From assembly GCA_033558025.1 (NCBI GenBank), contig JAUCEF010000013.1, positions 1,915,001 through 1,979,000 on the forward strand: a stretch of 64,000 nucleotides of DNA. Direction: 5' to 3'. The notes under the pieces were generated by a model. The model did not search any database. It had not been told where the DNA came from and saw only the letters and a program-made list of their open reading frames with translations. Shown one piece after another: positions 1 through 8,807 of the stretch. Both the position numbers and the translations under genes were made by a program. Within the stretch, counting starts at the first letter, position 1, and each line of letters opens with the position of its first letter. The stretch is from Phytophthora sp. 'mugwort' (Eukaryota > Oomycota > Peronosporomycetes > Peronosporales > Peronosporaceae).

Positions 1-375
1 TTTGCTGGCCCAGCACAGCCACACCTGCGCATCGACGCACGCTCGGCCTCGCCGCCGACCCCCCGCACCCTCCAGCTCTCCCGGACACATCTATCTGCCA
101 CGTCTGCCGATCGCTCCCAGTCCGTCCCTCGCTCATCATGGCGGCTACACCTCAAGTTGACGGCCTGTGGCCTGAGTGGTCCGCATTACGTCTATGCTGA
201 TAGTCCGGTCGGCTCGAATGTTAAGAATACCTGGCCATGCCTCCCAGCAGACCCGAAATAATTGACAACATCGAAAGCGCCATACGTTCGAAAGCAGTAT
301 CTATGTTCGTGAATAGCGGTCCGGGGTCTGTCGGTAGGACACGACACAACACGTCGGGACTGTGTAGGCAGTGGC

Positions 376-379
376 AAAA
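376..379 (-). terminator. Nearest unbroken T4 downstream of the tRNA
   Basis: The minus strand has TTTT here, reached after a 61-nt trailer counted from the base after U73. It is the first run of four T downstream of the tRNA. T4 is enough for Pol III in vertebrates but weak in budding yeast. If used, the precursor would carry an unusually long trailer with the stem-loop at 409-433. It is unchanged in all units. Confidence 0.35.
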
Positions 380-408
380 TACACAAGGCATGCAACAAGC
401 AGCAGAGA

Positions 409-433
409 GTCTCGAACGGCCGTTGACGGAGAC
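409..433 (-). other. Inverted repeat in the tRNA 3' trailer
   Basis: GTCTC at 409-413 pairs with GAGAC at 429-433. Between them is the perfect 10-bp palindrome AACGGCCGTT (415-424). On the minus-strand transcript this stem-loop would start 7 nt after the discriminator base. It is the same in every unit. It could help 3'-end formation or be chance; a biological role is inference. Confidence 0.4.
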
Positions 434-440
434 AAGAAGA
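434..440 (-). terminator. Candidate non-canonical Pol III terminator tract
   Basis: The minus strand reads TCTTCTT directly after U73, so the pyrimidine run is TTCTTCTT. The usual signal would be an unbroken run of four or more T. Interrupted runs such as TTCTT have been reported as weak alternative Pol III terminators. The nearest unbroken TTTT lies further on, at 376-379. Which one is used cannot be decided from sequence. Confidence 0.3.
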
Positions 441-451
441 AGCGCGGGACC

Positions 452-462
452 GGGATTGAACC
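452..462 (-). promoter_or_regulatory. Internal Pol III B box of the tRNA (unit 1; recurs every 553 bp)
   Basis: The minus strand reads GGTTCAATCCC, which fits the B-box consensus GGTTCRANNCC. It lies 32 bp beyond the A box, a normal spacing for an intronless tRNA gene. It is identical in all copies. Confidence 0.85.
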
Positions 463-494
463 AGTGACCCTTCGAGCTGCAATCGAACGCTCTA

Positions 495-505
495 CCACTG
501 AGCTA
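495..505 (-). promoter_or_regulatory. Internal Pol III A box of the tRNA (unit 1; recurs every 553 bp)
   Basis: The minus strand reads TAGCTCAGTGG, matching the tRNA A-box consensus TRGCNNAGTGG. This is the upstream half of a type 2 Pol III promoter, bound by TFIIIC. I saw no variation in it in any unit. Confidence 0.85.
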
Positions 506-512
506 CCCGCGC

Positions 513-993
513 GTCGAACCCTAACTATCCGCTACATCGTTTCAAAAATCTGGTTTGCTGGCCCGGCACAGCCACACCTGCGCATCGACGCACGCTCGGC
601 CTCGCCGCCGACCCCCCGCACCCTCCAGCTCTCCCGGACACGTCTATCTGCCACGTCTGCCGATCGCTCCCAGTCCGTCCCTCGCTCATCATGGCGGCTA
701 CACCTCAAGTTGACGGCCTGTGGCCTGAGTGGTCCGCATTACGTCTATGCTGATAGTCCGGTCGGCTCGAATGTTAAGAATACCTGGCCATGCCTCCCAG
801 CAGACCCGAAATAATTGACAACATCGAAAGCGCCATACGTTCGAAAGCAGTATCTATGTTCGTGAATAGCGGTCCGGGGTCTGTCGGTAGGACACGACAC
901 AACACGTCGGGACTGTGTAGGCAGTGGCAAAATACACAAGGCATGCAACAAGCAGCAGAGAGTCTCGAACGGCCGTTGACGGAGACAAGAAGA
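513..993. other. 481-bp spacer between adjacent tRNA genes (type example)
   Basis: This is the spacer between the tRNAs of units 1 and 2; every other spacer is a near-copy. Unit positions 513-553 form the immediate upstream flank of the tRNA, including AACCCTAA at 517-524 and the T5 patch at 544-548. Unit positions 1-135 are C- and pyrimidine-rich on the plus strand, with a C6 run at 59-64. Positions 138-145 read ATGGCGGC. Positions 160-345 are of mixed composition and hold most remaining variable sites. Positions 343-440 form the invariant 3' flank of the tRNA. I find no second RNA gene, no rRNA, snRNA or spliced-leader match by eye, no simple-sequence repeat and no supportable protein gene. 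Confidence 0.8.
544..548 (-). promoter_or_regulatory. AT-rich T5 patch about 32-36 bp upstream of the tRNA
   Basis: The minus strand reads GATTTTTGAAA around these positions, an AT-rich island in GC-rich sequence. The distance suits a TBP/TFIIIB contact near -30, as in plant and fission-yeast tRNA genes with upstream TATA-like elements. It is also a T5 run that could stop Pol III reading through from the unit to the right. Both roles are inference. Confidence 0.3.
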
Positions 994-1065
994 AGCGCGG
1001 GACCGGGATTGAACCAGTGACCCTTCGAGCTGCAATCGAACGCTCTACCACTGAGCTACCCGCGC
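994..1065 (-). tRNA. tRNA-Cys-GCA: tRNA-Cys(GCA), unit 2
   Basis: Body as unit 1. Unit marker: G89. Confidence 0.94.
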
Positions 1066-1546
1066 GTCGAACCCTAACTATCCGCTACATCGTTTCAAAA
1101 ATCTGGTTTGCTGGCCCGGCACAGCCACACCTGCGCATCGACGCACGCTCGGCCTCGCCGCCGACCCCCCGCACCCTCCAGCTCTCCCGGACACATCTAT
1201 CTGCCACGTCTGCCGATCGCTCTCAGTCCGTCCCTCGCTCATCATGGCGGCTACACCTCAAGTTGACGGCCTGTGGCCTGAGTGGTCCGCATTACGTCTA
1301 TGCTGATAGTCCGGTCGGCTCGAATGTTAAGAATACCTGGCCATGCCTCCCAGCAGACCCGAAATAATTGACAACATCGAAAGCGCCATACGTTCGAAAG
1401 CAGTATCTATGTTCGTGAATAGCGGTCCGGGGTCTGTCGGTAGGACACGACACAACACGTCGGGACTGTGTAGGCAGTGGCAAAATACACAAGGCATGCA
1501 ACAAGCAGCAGAGAGTCTCGAACGGCCGTTGACGGAGACAAGAAGA

Positions 1547-1618
1547 AGCGCGGGACCGGGATTGAACCAGTGACCCTTCGAGCTGCAATCGAACGCTCTA
1601 CCACTGAGCTACCCGCGC
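1547..1618 (-). tRNA. tRNA-Cys-GCA: tRNA-Cys(GCA), unit 3
   Basis: Body as unit 1. Unit marker: T117. Confidence 0.94.
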
Positions 1619-2099
1619 GTCGAACCCTAACTATCCGCTACATCGTTTCAAAAATCTGGTTTGCTGGCCCGGCACAGCCACACCTGCGCATCGACGCACG
1701 CTCGGCCTCGCCGCCGACCCCCCGCACCCTCCAGCTCTCCCGGACACGTCTATCTGCCACGTCTGCCGATCGCTCCCAGTCCGTCCCTCGCTCATCATGG
1801 CGGCTACACCTCAAGTTGACGGCCTGTGGCCTGAGTGGTCCGCATTACGTCTATGCTGATAGTCCGGTCGGCTCGAATGTTAAGAATACCTGGCCATGCC
1901 TCCCAGCAGACCCGAAATAATTGACAACATCGAAAGCGCCATACGTTCGAAAGCAGTATCTATGTTCGTGAATAGCGGTCCGGGGTCTGTCGGTAGGACA
2001 CGACACAACACGTCGGGACTGTGTAGGCAGTGGCAAAATACACAAGGCATGCAACAAGCAGCAGAGAGTCTCGAACGGCCGTTGACGGAGACAAGAAGA

Positions 2100-2171
2100 A
2101 GCGCGGGACCGGGATTGAACCAGTGACCCTTCGAGCTGCAATCGAACGCTCTACCACTGAGCTACCCGCGC
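2100..2171 (-). tRNA. tRNA-Cys-GCA: tRNA-Cys(GCA), unit 4
   Basis: Body as unit 1. Unit marker: G89. Confidence 0.94.
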
Positions 2172-2652
2172 GTCGAACCCTAACTATCCGCTACATCGTT
2201 TCAAAAATCTGGTTTGCTATCCCGGCACAGCCACACCTGCACATCGACGCACGCTCGGCCTCGCCGCCGACCCCCCGCACCCTCCAGCTCTCCCGGACAC
2301 ATCTATCTGCCATGTCTGCCGATCGCTCCCAGTCCGTCCCTCGCTCATCATGGCGGCTACACCTCAAGTTGACGGCCTGTGGCCTGAGTGGTCCGCATTA
2401 CGTCTATGCTGATAGTCCGGTCGGCTCGAATGTTAAGAATACCTGGCCATGCCTCCCAGCAGACCCGAAATAATTGACAACATCGAAAGCGCCATACGTT
2501 CGAAAGCAGTATCTATGTTCGTGAATAGCGGTCCGGGGTCTGTCGGTAGGACACGACACAACACGTCGGGACTGTGTAGGCAGTGGCAAAATACACAAGG
2601 CATGCAACAAGCAGCAGAGAGTCTCGAACGGCCGTTGACGGAGACAAGAAGA

Positions 2653-2724
2653 AGCGCGGGACCGGGATTGAACCAGTGACCCTTCGAGCTGCAATCGAAC
2701 GCTCTACCACTGAGCTACCCGCGC
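2653..2724 (-). tRNA. tRNA-Cys-GCA: tRNA-Cys(GCA), unit 5
   Basis: Body as unit 1. Unit markers: A7, T8 and A29 (all private) plus T101; one of the most divergent units. Confidence 0.94.
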
Positions 2725-3205
2725 GTCGAACCCTAACTATCCGCTACATCGTTTCAAAAATCTGGTTTGCTGGCCCGGCACAGCCACACCTGCGCATCGA
2801 CGCACGCTCGGCCTCGCCGCCGACCCCCCGCACCCTCCAGCTCTCCCGGACACATCTATCTGCCACGTCTGCCGATCGCTCCCAGTCCGTCCCTCGCTCA
2901 TCATGGCGGCTACACCTCAAGTTGACGGCCTGTGGCCTGAGTGGTCCGCATTACGTCTATGCTGATAGTCCGGTCGGCTCGAATGTTAAGAATACCTGGC
3001 CATGCCTCCCAGCAGACCCGAAATAATTGACAACATCGAAAGCGCCATACGTTCGAAAGCAGTATCTATGTTCGTGAATAGCGGTCCGGGGTCTGTCGGT
3101 AGGACACGACACAACACGTCGGGACTGTGTAGGCAGTGGCAAAATACACAAGGCATGCAACAAGCAGCAGAGAGTCTCGAACGGCCGTTGACGGAGACAA
3201 GAAGA

Positions 3206-3277
3206 AGCGCGGGACCGGGATTGAACCAGTGACCCTTCGAGCTGCAATCGAACGCTCTACCACTGAGCTACCCGCGC
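3206..3277 (-). tRNA. tRNA-Cys-GCA: tRNA-Cys(GCA), unit 6
   Basis: Consensus unit, no markers seen. Confidence 0.94.
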
Positions 3278-3758
3278 GTCGAACCCTAACTATCCGCTAC
3301 ATCGTTTCAAAAATCTGGTTTGCTGGCCCGGCACAGCCACACCTGCGCATCGACGCACGCTCGGCCTCGCCGCCGACCCCCCGCACCCTCCAGCTCTCCC
3401 GGACACATCTATCTGCCACGTCTGCCGATCGCTCCCAGTCCGTCCCTCGCTCATCATGGCGGCTACACCTCAAGTTGACGGCCTGTGGCCTGAGTGGTCC
3501 GCATTACGTCTATGCTGATAGTCCGGTCGGCTCGAATGTTAAGAATACCTGGCCATGCCTCCCAGCAGACCCGAAATAATTGACAACATCGAAAGCGCCA
3601 TACGTTCGAAAGCAGTATCTATGTTCGTGAATAGCGGTCCGGGGTCTGTCGGTAGGACACGACACAACACGTCGGGACTGTGTAGGCAGTGGCAAAATAC
3701 ACAAGGCATGCAACAAGCAGCAGAGAGTCTCGAACGGCCGTTGACGGAGACAAGAAGA

Positions 3759-3830
3759 AGCGCGGGACCGGGATTGAACCAGTGACCCTTCGAGCTGCAA
3801 TCGAACGCTCTACCACTGAGCTACCCGCGC
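3759..3830 (-). tRNA. tRNA-Cys-GCA: tRNA-Cys(GCA), unit 7
   Basis: Consensus unit, no markers seen. Confidence 0.94.
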
Positions 3831-4311
3831 GTCGAACCCTAACTATCCGCTACATCGTTTCAAAAATCTGGTTTGCTGGCCCGGCACAGCCACACCTGCG
3901 CATCGACGCACGCTCGGCCTCGCCGCCGACCCCCCGCACCCTCCAGCTCTCCCGGACACATCTATCTGCCACGTCTGCCGATCGCTCCCAGTCCGTCCCT
4001 CGCTCATCATGGCGGCTACACCTCAAGTTGACGGCCTGTGGCCTGAGTGGTCCGCATTACGTCTATGCTGATAGTCCGGTCGGCTCGAATGTTAAGAATA
4101 CCTGGCCATGCCTCCCAGCAGACCCGAAATAATTGACAACATCGAAAGCGCCATACGTTCGAAAGCAGTATCTATGTTCGTGAATAGCGGTCCGGGGTCT
4201 GTCGGTAGGACACGACACAACACGTCGGGACTGTGTAGGCAGTGGCAAAATACACAAGGCATGCAACAAGCAGCAGAGAGTCTCGAACGGCCGTTGACGG
4301 AGACAAGAAGA

Positions 4312-4383
4312 AGCGCGGGACCGGGATTGAACCAGTGACCCTTCGAGCTGCAATCGAACGCTCTACCACTGAGCTACCCGCGC
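4312..4383 (-). tRNA. tRNA-Cys-GCA: tRNA-Cys(GCA), unit 8
   Basis: Consensus unit, no markers seen. Confidence 0.94.
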
Positions 4384-4864
4384 GTCGAACCCTAACTATC
4401 CGCTACATCGTTTCAAAAATCTGGTTTGCTGGCCCGGCACAGCCACACCTGCGCATCGACGCACGCTCGGCCTCGCCGCCGACCCCCCGCACCCTCCAGC
4501 TCTCCCGGACACATCTATCTGCCACGTCTGCCGATCGCTCCCAGTCCGTCCCTCGCTCATCATGGCGGCTACACCTCAAGTTGACGGCCTGTGGCCTGAG
4601 TGGTCCGCATTACGTCTATGCTGATAGTCCGGTCGGCTCGAATGTTAAGAATACCTGGCCATGCCTCCCAGCAGACCCGAAATAATTGACAACATCGAAA
4701 GCGCCATACGTTCGAAAGCAGTATCTATGTTCGTGAATAGCGGTCCGGGGTCTGTCGGTAGGACACGACACAACACGTCGGGACTGTGTAGGCAGTGGCA
4801 AAATACACAAGGCATGCAACAAGCAGCAGAGAGTCTCGAACGGCCGTTGACGGAGACAAGAAGA

Positions 4865-4936
4865 AGCGCGGGACCGGGATTGAACCAGTGACCCTTCGAG
4901 CTGCAATCGAACGCTCTACCACTGAGCTACCCGCGC
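4865..4936 (-). tRNA. tRNA-Cys-GCA: tRNA-Cys(GCA), unit 9
   Basis: Consensus unit; units 6-9 form the longest consensus run seen. Confidence 0.94.
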
Positions 4937-5417
4937 GTCGAACCCTAACTATCCGCTACATCGTTTCAAAAATCTGGTTTGCTGGCCCGGCACAGCCACA
5001 CCTGCGCATCGACGCACGCTCGGCCTCGCCGCCGACCCCCCGCACCCTCCAGCTCTCCCGGACACGTCTATCTGCCACGTCTGCCGATCGCTCCCAGTCC
5101 GTCCCTCGCTCATCATGGCGGCTACACCTCAAGTTGACGGCCTGTGGCCTGAGTGGTCCGCATTACGTCTATGCTGATAGTCCGGTCGGCTCGAATGTTA
5201 AGAATACCTGGCCATGCCTCCCAGCAGACCCGAAATAATTGACAACATCGAAAGCGCCATACGTTCGAAAGCAGTATCTATGTTCGTGAATAGCGGTCCG
5301 GGGTCTGTCGGTAGGACACGACACAACACGTCGGGACTGTGTAGGCAGTGGCAAAATACACAAGGCATGCAACAAGCAGCAGAGAGTCTCGAACGGCCGT
5401 TGACGGAGACAAGAAGA

Positions 5418-5489
5418 AGCGCGGGACCGGGATTGAACCAGTGACCCTTCGAGCTGCAATCGAACGCTCTACCACTGAGCTACCCGCGC
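5418..5489 (-). tRNA. tRNA-Cys-GCA: tRNA-Cys(GCA), unit 10
   Basis: Body as unit 1. Unit marker: G89. Confidence 0.94.
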
Positions 5490-5970
5490 GTCGAACCCTA
5501 ACTATCCGCTACATCGTTTCAAAAATCTGGTTTGCTGGCCCGGCACAGCCACACCTGCGCATCGACGCACGCTCGGCCTCGCCGCCGACCCCCCGCACCC
5601 TCCAGCTCTCCCGGACACATCTATCTGCCACGTCTGCCGATCGCTCTCAGTCCGTCCCTCGCTCATCATGGCGGCTACACCTCAAGTTGACGGCCTGTGG
5701 CCTGAGTGGTCCGCATTACGTCTATGCTGATAGTCCGGTCGGCTCGAATGTTAAGAATACCTGGCCATGCCTCCCAGCAGACCCGAAATAATTGACAACA
5801 TCGAAAGCGCCATACGTTCGAAAGCAGTATCTATGTTCGTGAATAGCGGTCCGGGGTCTGTCGGTAGGACAGGACACAACACGTCGGGACTGTGTAGGCA
5901 GTGGCAAAATACACAAGGCATGCAACAAGCAGCAGAGAGTCTCGAACGGCCGTTGACGGAGACAAGAAGA

Positions 5971-6042
5971 AGCGCGGGACCGGGATTGAACCAGTGACCC
6001 TTCGAGCTGCAATCGAACGCTCTACCACTGAGCTACCCGCGC
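5971..6042 (-). tRNA. tRNA-Cys-GCA: tRNA-Cys(GCA), unit 11
   Basis: Body as unit 1. Unit markers: T117, G342. Confidence 0.94.
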
Positions 6043-6523
6043 GTCGAACCCTAACTATCCGCTACATCGTTTCAAAAATCTGGTTTGCTGGCCCGGCACA
6101 GCCACACCTGCGCATCGACGCACGCTCGGCCTCGCCGCCGACCCCCCGCACCCTCCAGCTCTCCCGGACACATCTATCTGCCACGTCTGCCGATCGCTCC
6201 CAGTCCGTCCCTCGCTCATCATGGCGGCTACACCTCAAGTTGACGGCCTGTGGCCTGAGTGGTCCGCATTACGTCTATGCTGATAGTCCGGTCGGCTCGA
6301 ATGTTAAGAATACCTGGCCATGCCTCCCAGCAGACCCGAAATAATTGACAACATCGAAAGCGCCATACGTTCGAAAGCAGTATCTATGTTCGTGAATAGC
6401 GGTCCGGGGTCTGTCGGTAGGACACGACACAACACGTCGGGACTGTGTAGGCAGTGGCAAAATACACAAGGCATGCAACAAGCAGCAGAGAGTCTCGAAC
6501 GGCCGTTGACGGAGACAAGAAGA

Positions 6524-6595
6524 AGCGCGGGACCGGGATTGAACCAGTGACCCTTCGAGCTGCAATCGAACGCTCTACCACTGAGCTACCCGCGC
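6524..6595 (-). tRNA. tRNA-Cys-GCA: tRNA-Cys(GCA), unit 12
   Basis: Consensus unit, no markers seen. Confidence 0.94.
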
Positions 6596-7076
6596 GTCGA
6601 ACCCTAACTATCCGCTACATCGTTTCAAAAATCTGGTTTGCTGGCCCGGCACAGCCACACCTGCGCATCGACGCACGCTCGGCCTCGCCGCCGACCCCCC
6701 GCACCCTCCAGCTCTCCCGGACACGTCTATCTGCCACGTCTGCCGATCGCTCCCAGTCCGTCCCTCGCTCATCATGGCGGCTACACCTCAAGTTGACGGC
6801 CTGTGGCCTGAGTGGTCCGCATTACGTCTATGCTGATAGTCCGGTCGGCTCGAATGTTAAGAATACCTGGCCATGCCTCCCAGCAGACCCGAAATAATTG
6901 ACAACATCGAAAGCGCCATACGTTCGAAAGCAGTATCTATGTTCGTGAATAGCGGTCCGGGGTCTGTCGGTAGGACACGACACAACACGTCGGGACTGTG
7001 TAGGCAGTGGCAAAATACACAAGGCATGCAACAAGCAGCAGAGAGTCTCGAACGGCCGTTGACGGAGACAAGAAGA

Positions 7077-7148
7077 AGCGCGGGACCGGGATTGAACCAG
7101 TGACCCTTCGAGCTGCAATCGAACGCTCTACCACTGAGCTACCCGCGC
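7077..7148 (-). tRNA. tRNA-Cys-GCA: tRNA-Cys(GCA), unit 13
   Basis: Body as unit 1. Unit marker: G89. Confidence 0.94.
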
Positions 7149-7629
7149 GTCGAACCCTAACTATCCGCTACATCGTTTCAAAAATCTGGTTTGCTGGCCC
7201 GGCACAGCCACACCTGCGCATCGACGCACGCTCGGCCTCGCCGCCGACCCCCCGCACCCTCCAGCTCTCCCGGACACATCTATCTGCCACGTCTGCCGAT
7301 CGCTCTCAGTCCGTCCCTCGCTCATCATGGCGGCTACACCTCAAGTTGACGGCCTGTGGCCTGAGTGGTCCGCATTACGTCTATGCTGATAGTCCGGTCG
7401 GCTCGAATGTTAAGAATACCTGGCCATGCCTCCCAGCAGACCCGAAATAATTGACAACATCGAAAGCGCCATACGTTCGAAAGCAGTATCTATGTTCGTG
7501 AATAGCGGTCCGGGGTCTGTCGGTAGGACACGACACAACACGTCGGGACTGTGTAGGCAGTGGCAAAATACACAAGGCATGCAACAAGCAGCAGAGAGTC
7601 TCGAACGGCCGTTGACGGAGACAAGAAGA

Positions 7630-7701
7630 AGCGCGGGACCGGGATTGAACCAGTGACCCTTCGAGCTGCAATCGAACGCTCTACCACTGAGCTACCCGCG
7701 C
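7630..7701 (-). tRNA. tRNA-Cys-GCA: tRNA-Cys(GCA), unit 14
   Basis: Body as unit 1. Unit marker: T117. Confidence 0.94.
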
Positions 7702-8182
7702 GTCGAACCCTAACTATCCGCTACATCGTTTCAAAAATCTGGTTTGCTGGCCCGGCACAGCCACACCTGCGCATCGACGCACGCTCGGCCTCGCCGCCGA
7801 CCCCCCGCACCCTCCAGCTCTCCCGGACACATCTATCTGCCATGTCTGCCGATCGCTCCCAGTCCGTCCCTCGCTCATCATGGCGGCTACACCTCAAGTT
7901 GACGGCCTGTGGCCTGAGTGGTCCGCATTACGTCTATGCTGATAGTCCGGTCGGCTCGAATGTTAAGAATACCTGGCCATGCCTCCCAGCAGACCCGAAA
8001 TAATTGACAACATCGAAAGCGCCATACGTTCGAAAGCAGTATCTATGTTCGTGAATAGCGGTCCGGGGTCTGTCGGTAGGACAGGACACAACACGTCGGG
8101 ACTGTGTAGGCAGTGGCAAAATACACAAGGCATGCAACAAGCAGCAGAGAGTCTCGAACGGCCGTTGACGGAGACAAGAAGA

Positions 8183-8254
8183 AGCGCGGGACCGGGATTG
8201 AACCAGTGACCCTTCGAGCTGCAATCGAACGCTCTACCACTGAGCTACCCGCGC
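8183..8254 (-). tRNA. tRNA-Cys-GCA: tRNA-Cys(GCA), unit 15
   Basis: Body as unit 1. Unit markers: T101, G342. Confidence 0.94.
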
Positions 8255-8735
8255 GTCGAACCCTAACTATCCGCTACATCGTTTCAAAAATCTGGTTTGC
8301 TGGCCCGGCACAGCCACACCTGCGCATCGACGCACGCTCGGCCTCGCCGCCGACCCCCCGCACCCTCCAGCTCTCCCGGACACATCTATCTGCCACGTCT
8401 GCCGATCGCTCCCAGTCCGTCCCTCGCTCATCATGGCGGCTACACCTCAAGTTGACGGCCTGTGGCCTGAGTGGTCCGCATTACGTCTATGCTGATAGTC
8501 CGGTCGGCTCGAATGTTAAGAATACCTGGCCATGCCTCCCAGCAGACCCGAAATAATTGACAACATCGAAAGCGCCATACGTTCGAAAGCAGTATCTATG
8601 TTCGTGAATAGCGGTCCGGGGTCTGTCGGTAGGACACGACACAACACGTCGGGACTGTGTAGGCAGTGGCAAAATACACAAGGCATGCAACAAGCAGCAG
8701 AGAGTCTCGAACGGCCGTTGACGGAGACAAGAAGA

Positions 8736-8807
8736 AGCGCGGGACCGGGATTGAACCAGTGACCCTTCGAGCTGCAATCGAACGCTCTACCACTGAGCTA
8801 CCCGCGC
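8736..8807 (-). tRNA. tRNA-Cys-GCA: tRNA-Cys(GCA), unit 16
   Basis: Consensus unit, no markers seen. Confidence 0.94.

Larger units (their letters stand above)
441..512 (-). tRNA. tRNA-Cys-GCA: tRNA-Cys(GCA), unit 1 (reference copy)
   Basis: It folds into a canonical cloverleaf when read on the minus strand. The 7-bp acceptor stem GCGCGGG/CCCGCGC (506-512 with 442-448) is perfect, and T8 and A9 follow. The D stem is GCTC/GAGC with a 7-nt loop containing GG. The anticodon stem TTCGA/TCGAA is fully paired, with a 7-nt loop TTGCAGC that places anticodon GCA at 478-480. The variable loop is GGGTC. The T stem ACTGG/CCGGT has one T-G wobble and loop TTCAATC. Position 441 supplies discriminator U73, a known identity element of tRNA-Cys. 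There is no intron and no encoded CCA. It would deliver cysteine at UGC and UGU codons. The structure looks fully functional; expression cannot be judged from sequence. Confidence 0.95.

Noticed and set aside
138..160. Spliced-leader-like segment (GGCTACACCTCAAG)
   Set aside because: It resembles the end of the dinoflagellate spliced leader only loosely; the conserved first part is missing and no Sm site or donor structure follows.
138..200. 20-codon frame starting ATGGCGGCT in a good initiation context; also a YY1-like core
   Set aside because: C177 changes a Trp codon to Arg in 13 units, the peptide matches nothing I know, and an 8-bp core match is weak evidence in an unknown organism.
168..221. 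A second, plus-strand tRNA-like or SINE-like Pol III gene (A-box-like TGGCCTGAGTGG, B-box-like GGCTCGAATGT)
   Set aside because: The A box has one extra base, the B box matches only 8 of 11 positions, no T stem or acceptor stem forms, and the plus strand has no T4 terminator.
226..260. U1-snRNA-like AATACCTGGC and U4-like GCAGTGGCA fragments
   Set aside because: Each is a match of about ten bases with no flanking snRNA stem-loops or Sm site.
192..498. 96-, 76- and 65-codon overlapping frames as small proteins
   Set aside because: They overlap one another on both strands, share bases with the tRNA, and change residues wherever the DNA varies (for example R to G and V to L from the one C342G change). 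They look like by-products of GC-rich sequence with few stop codons.
441..512. tRNA-derived SINE or pseudogene
   Set aside because: All stems, loops, both promoter boxes, the anticodon and U73 are intact. There is no poly-A tail, target-site duplication or dispersed insertion, and copies are head to tail.
517..525. Telomeric repeat tract
   Set aside because: Only a single CCCTAA occurs per unit, never a run.
371..814. 147-codon plus-strand open frame (and its copies) as a protein gene
   Set aside because: It starts on GTG, runs antisense across the whole tRNA and crosses the unit junction. Variants are a mix of silent (6, 12, 117, 177) and replacement changes (17, 89, 101, 245, 468), with no sign of codon constraint. 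No domain is recognisable.
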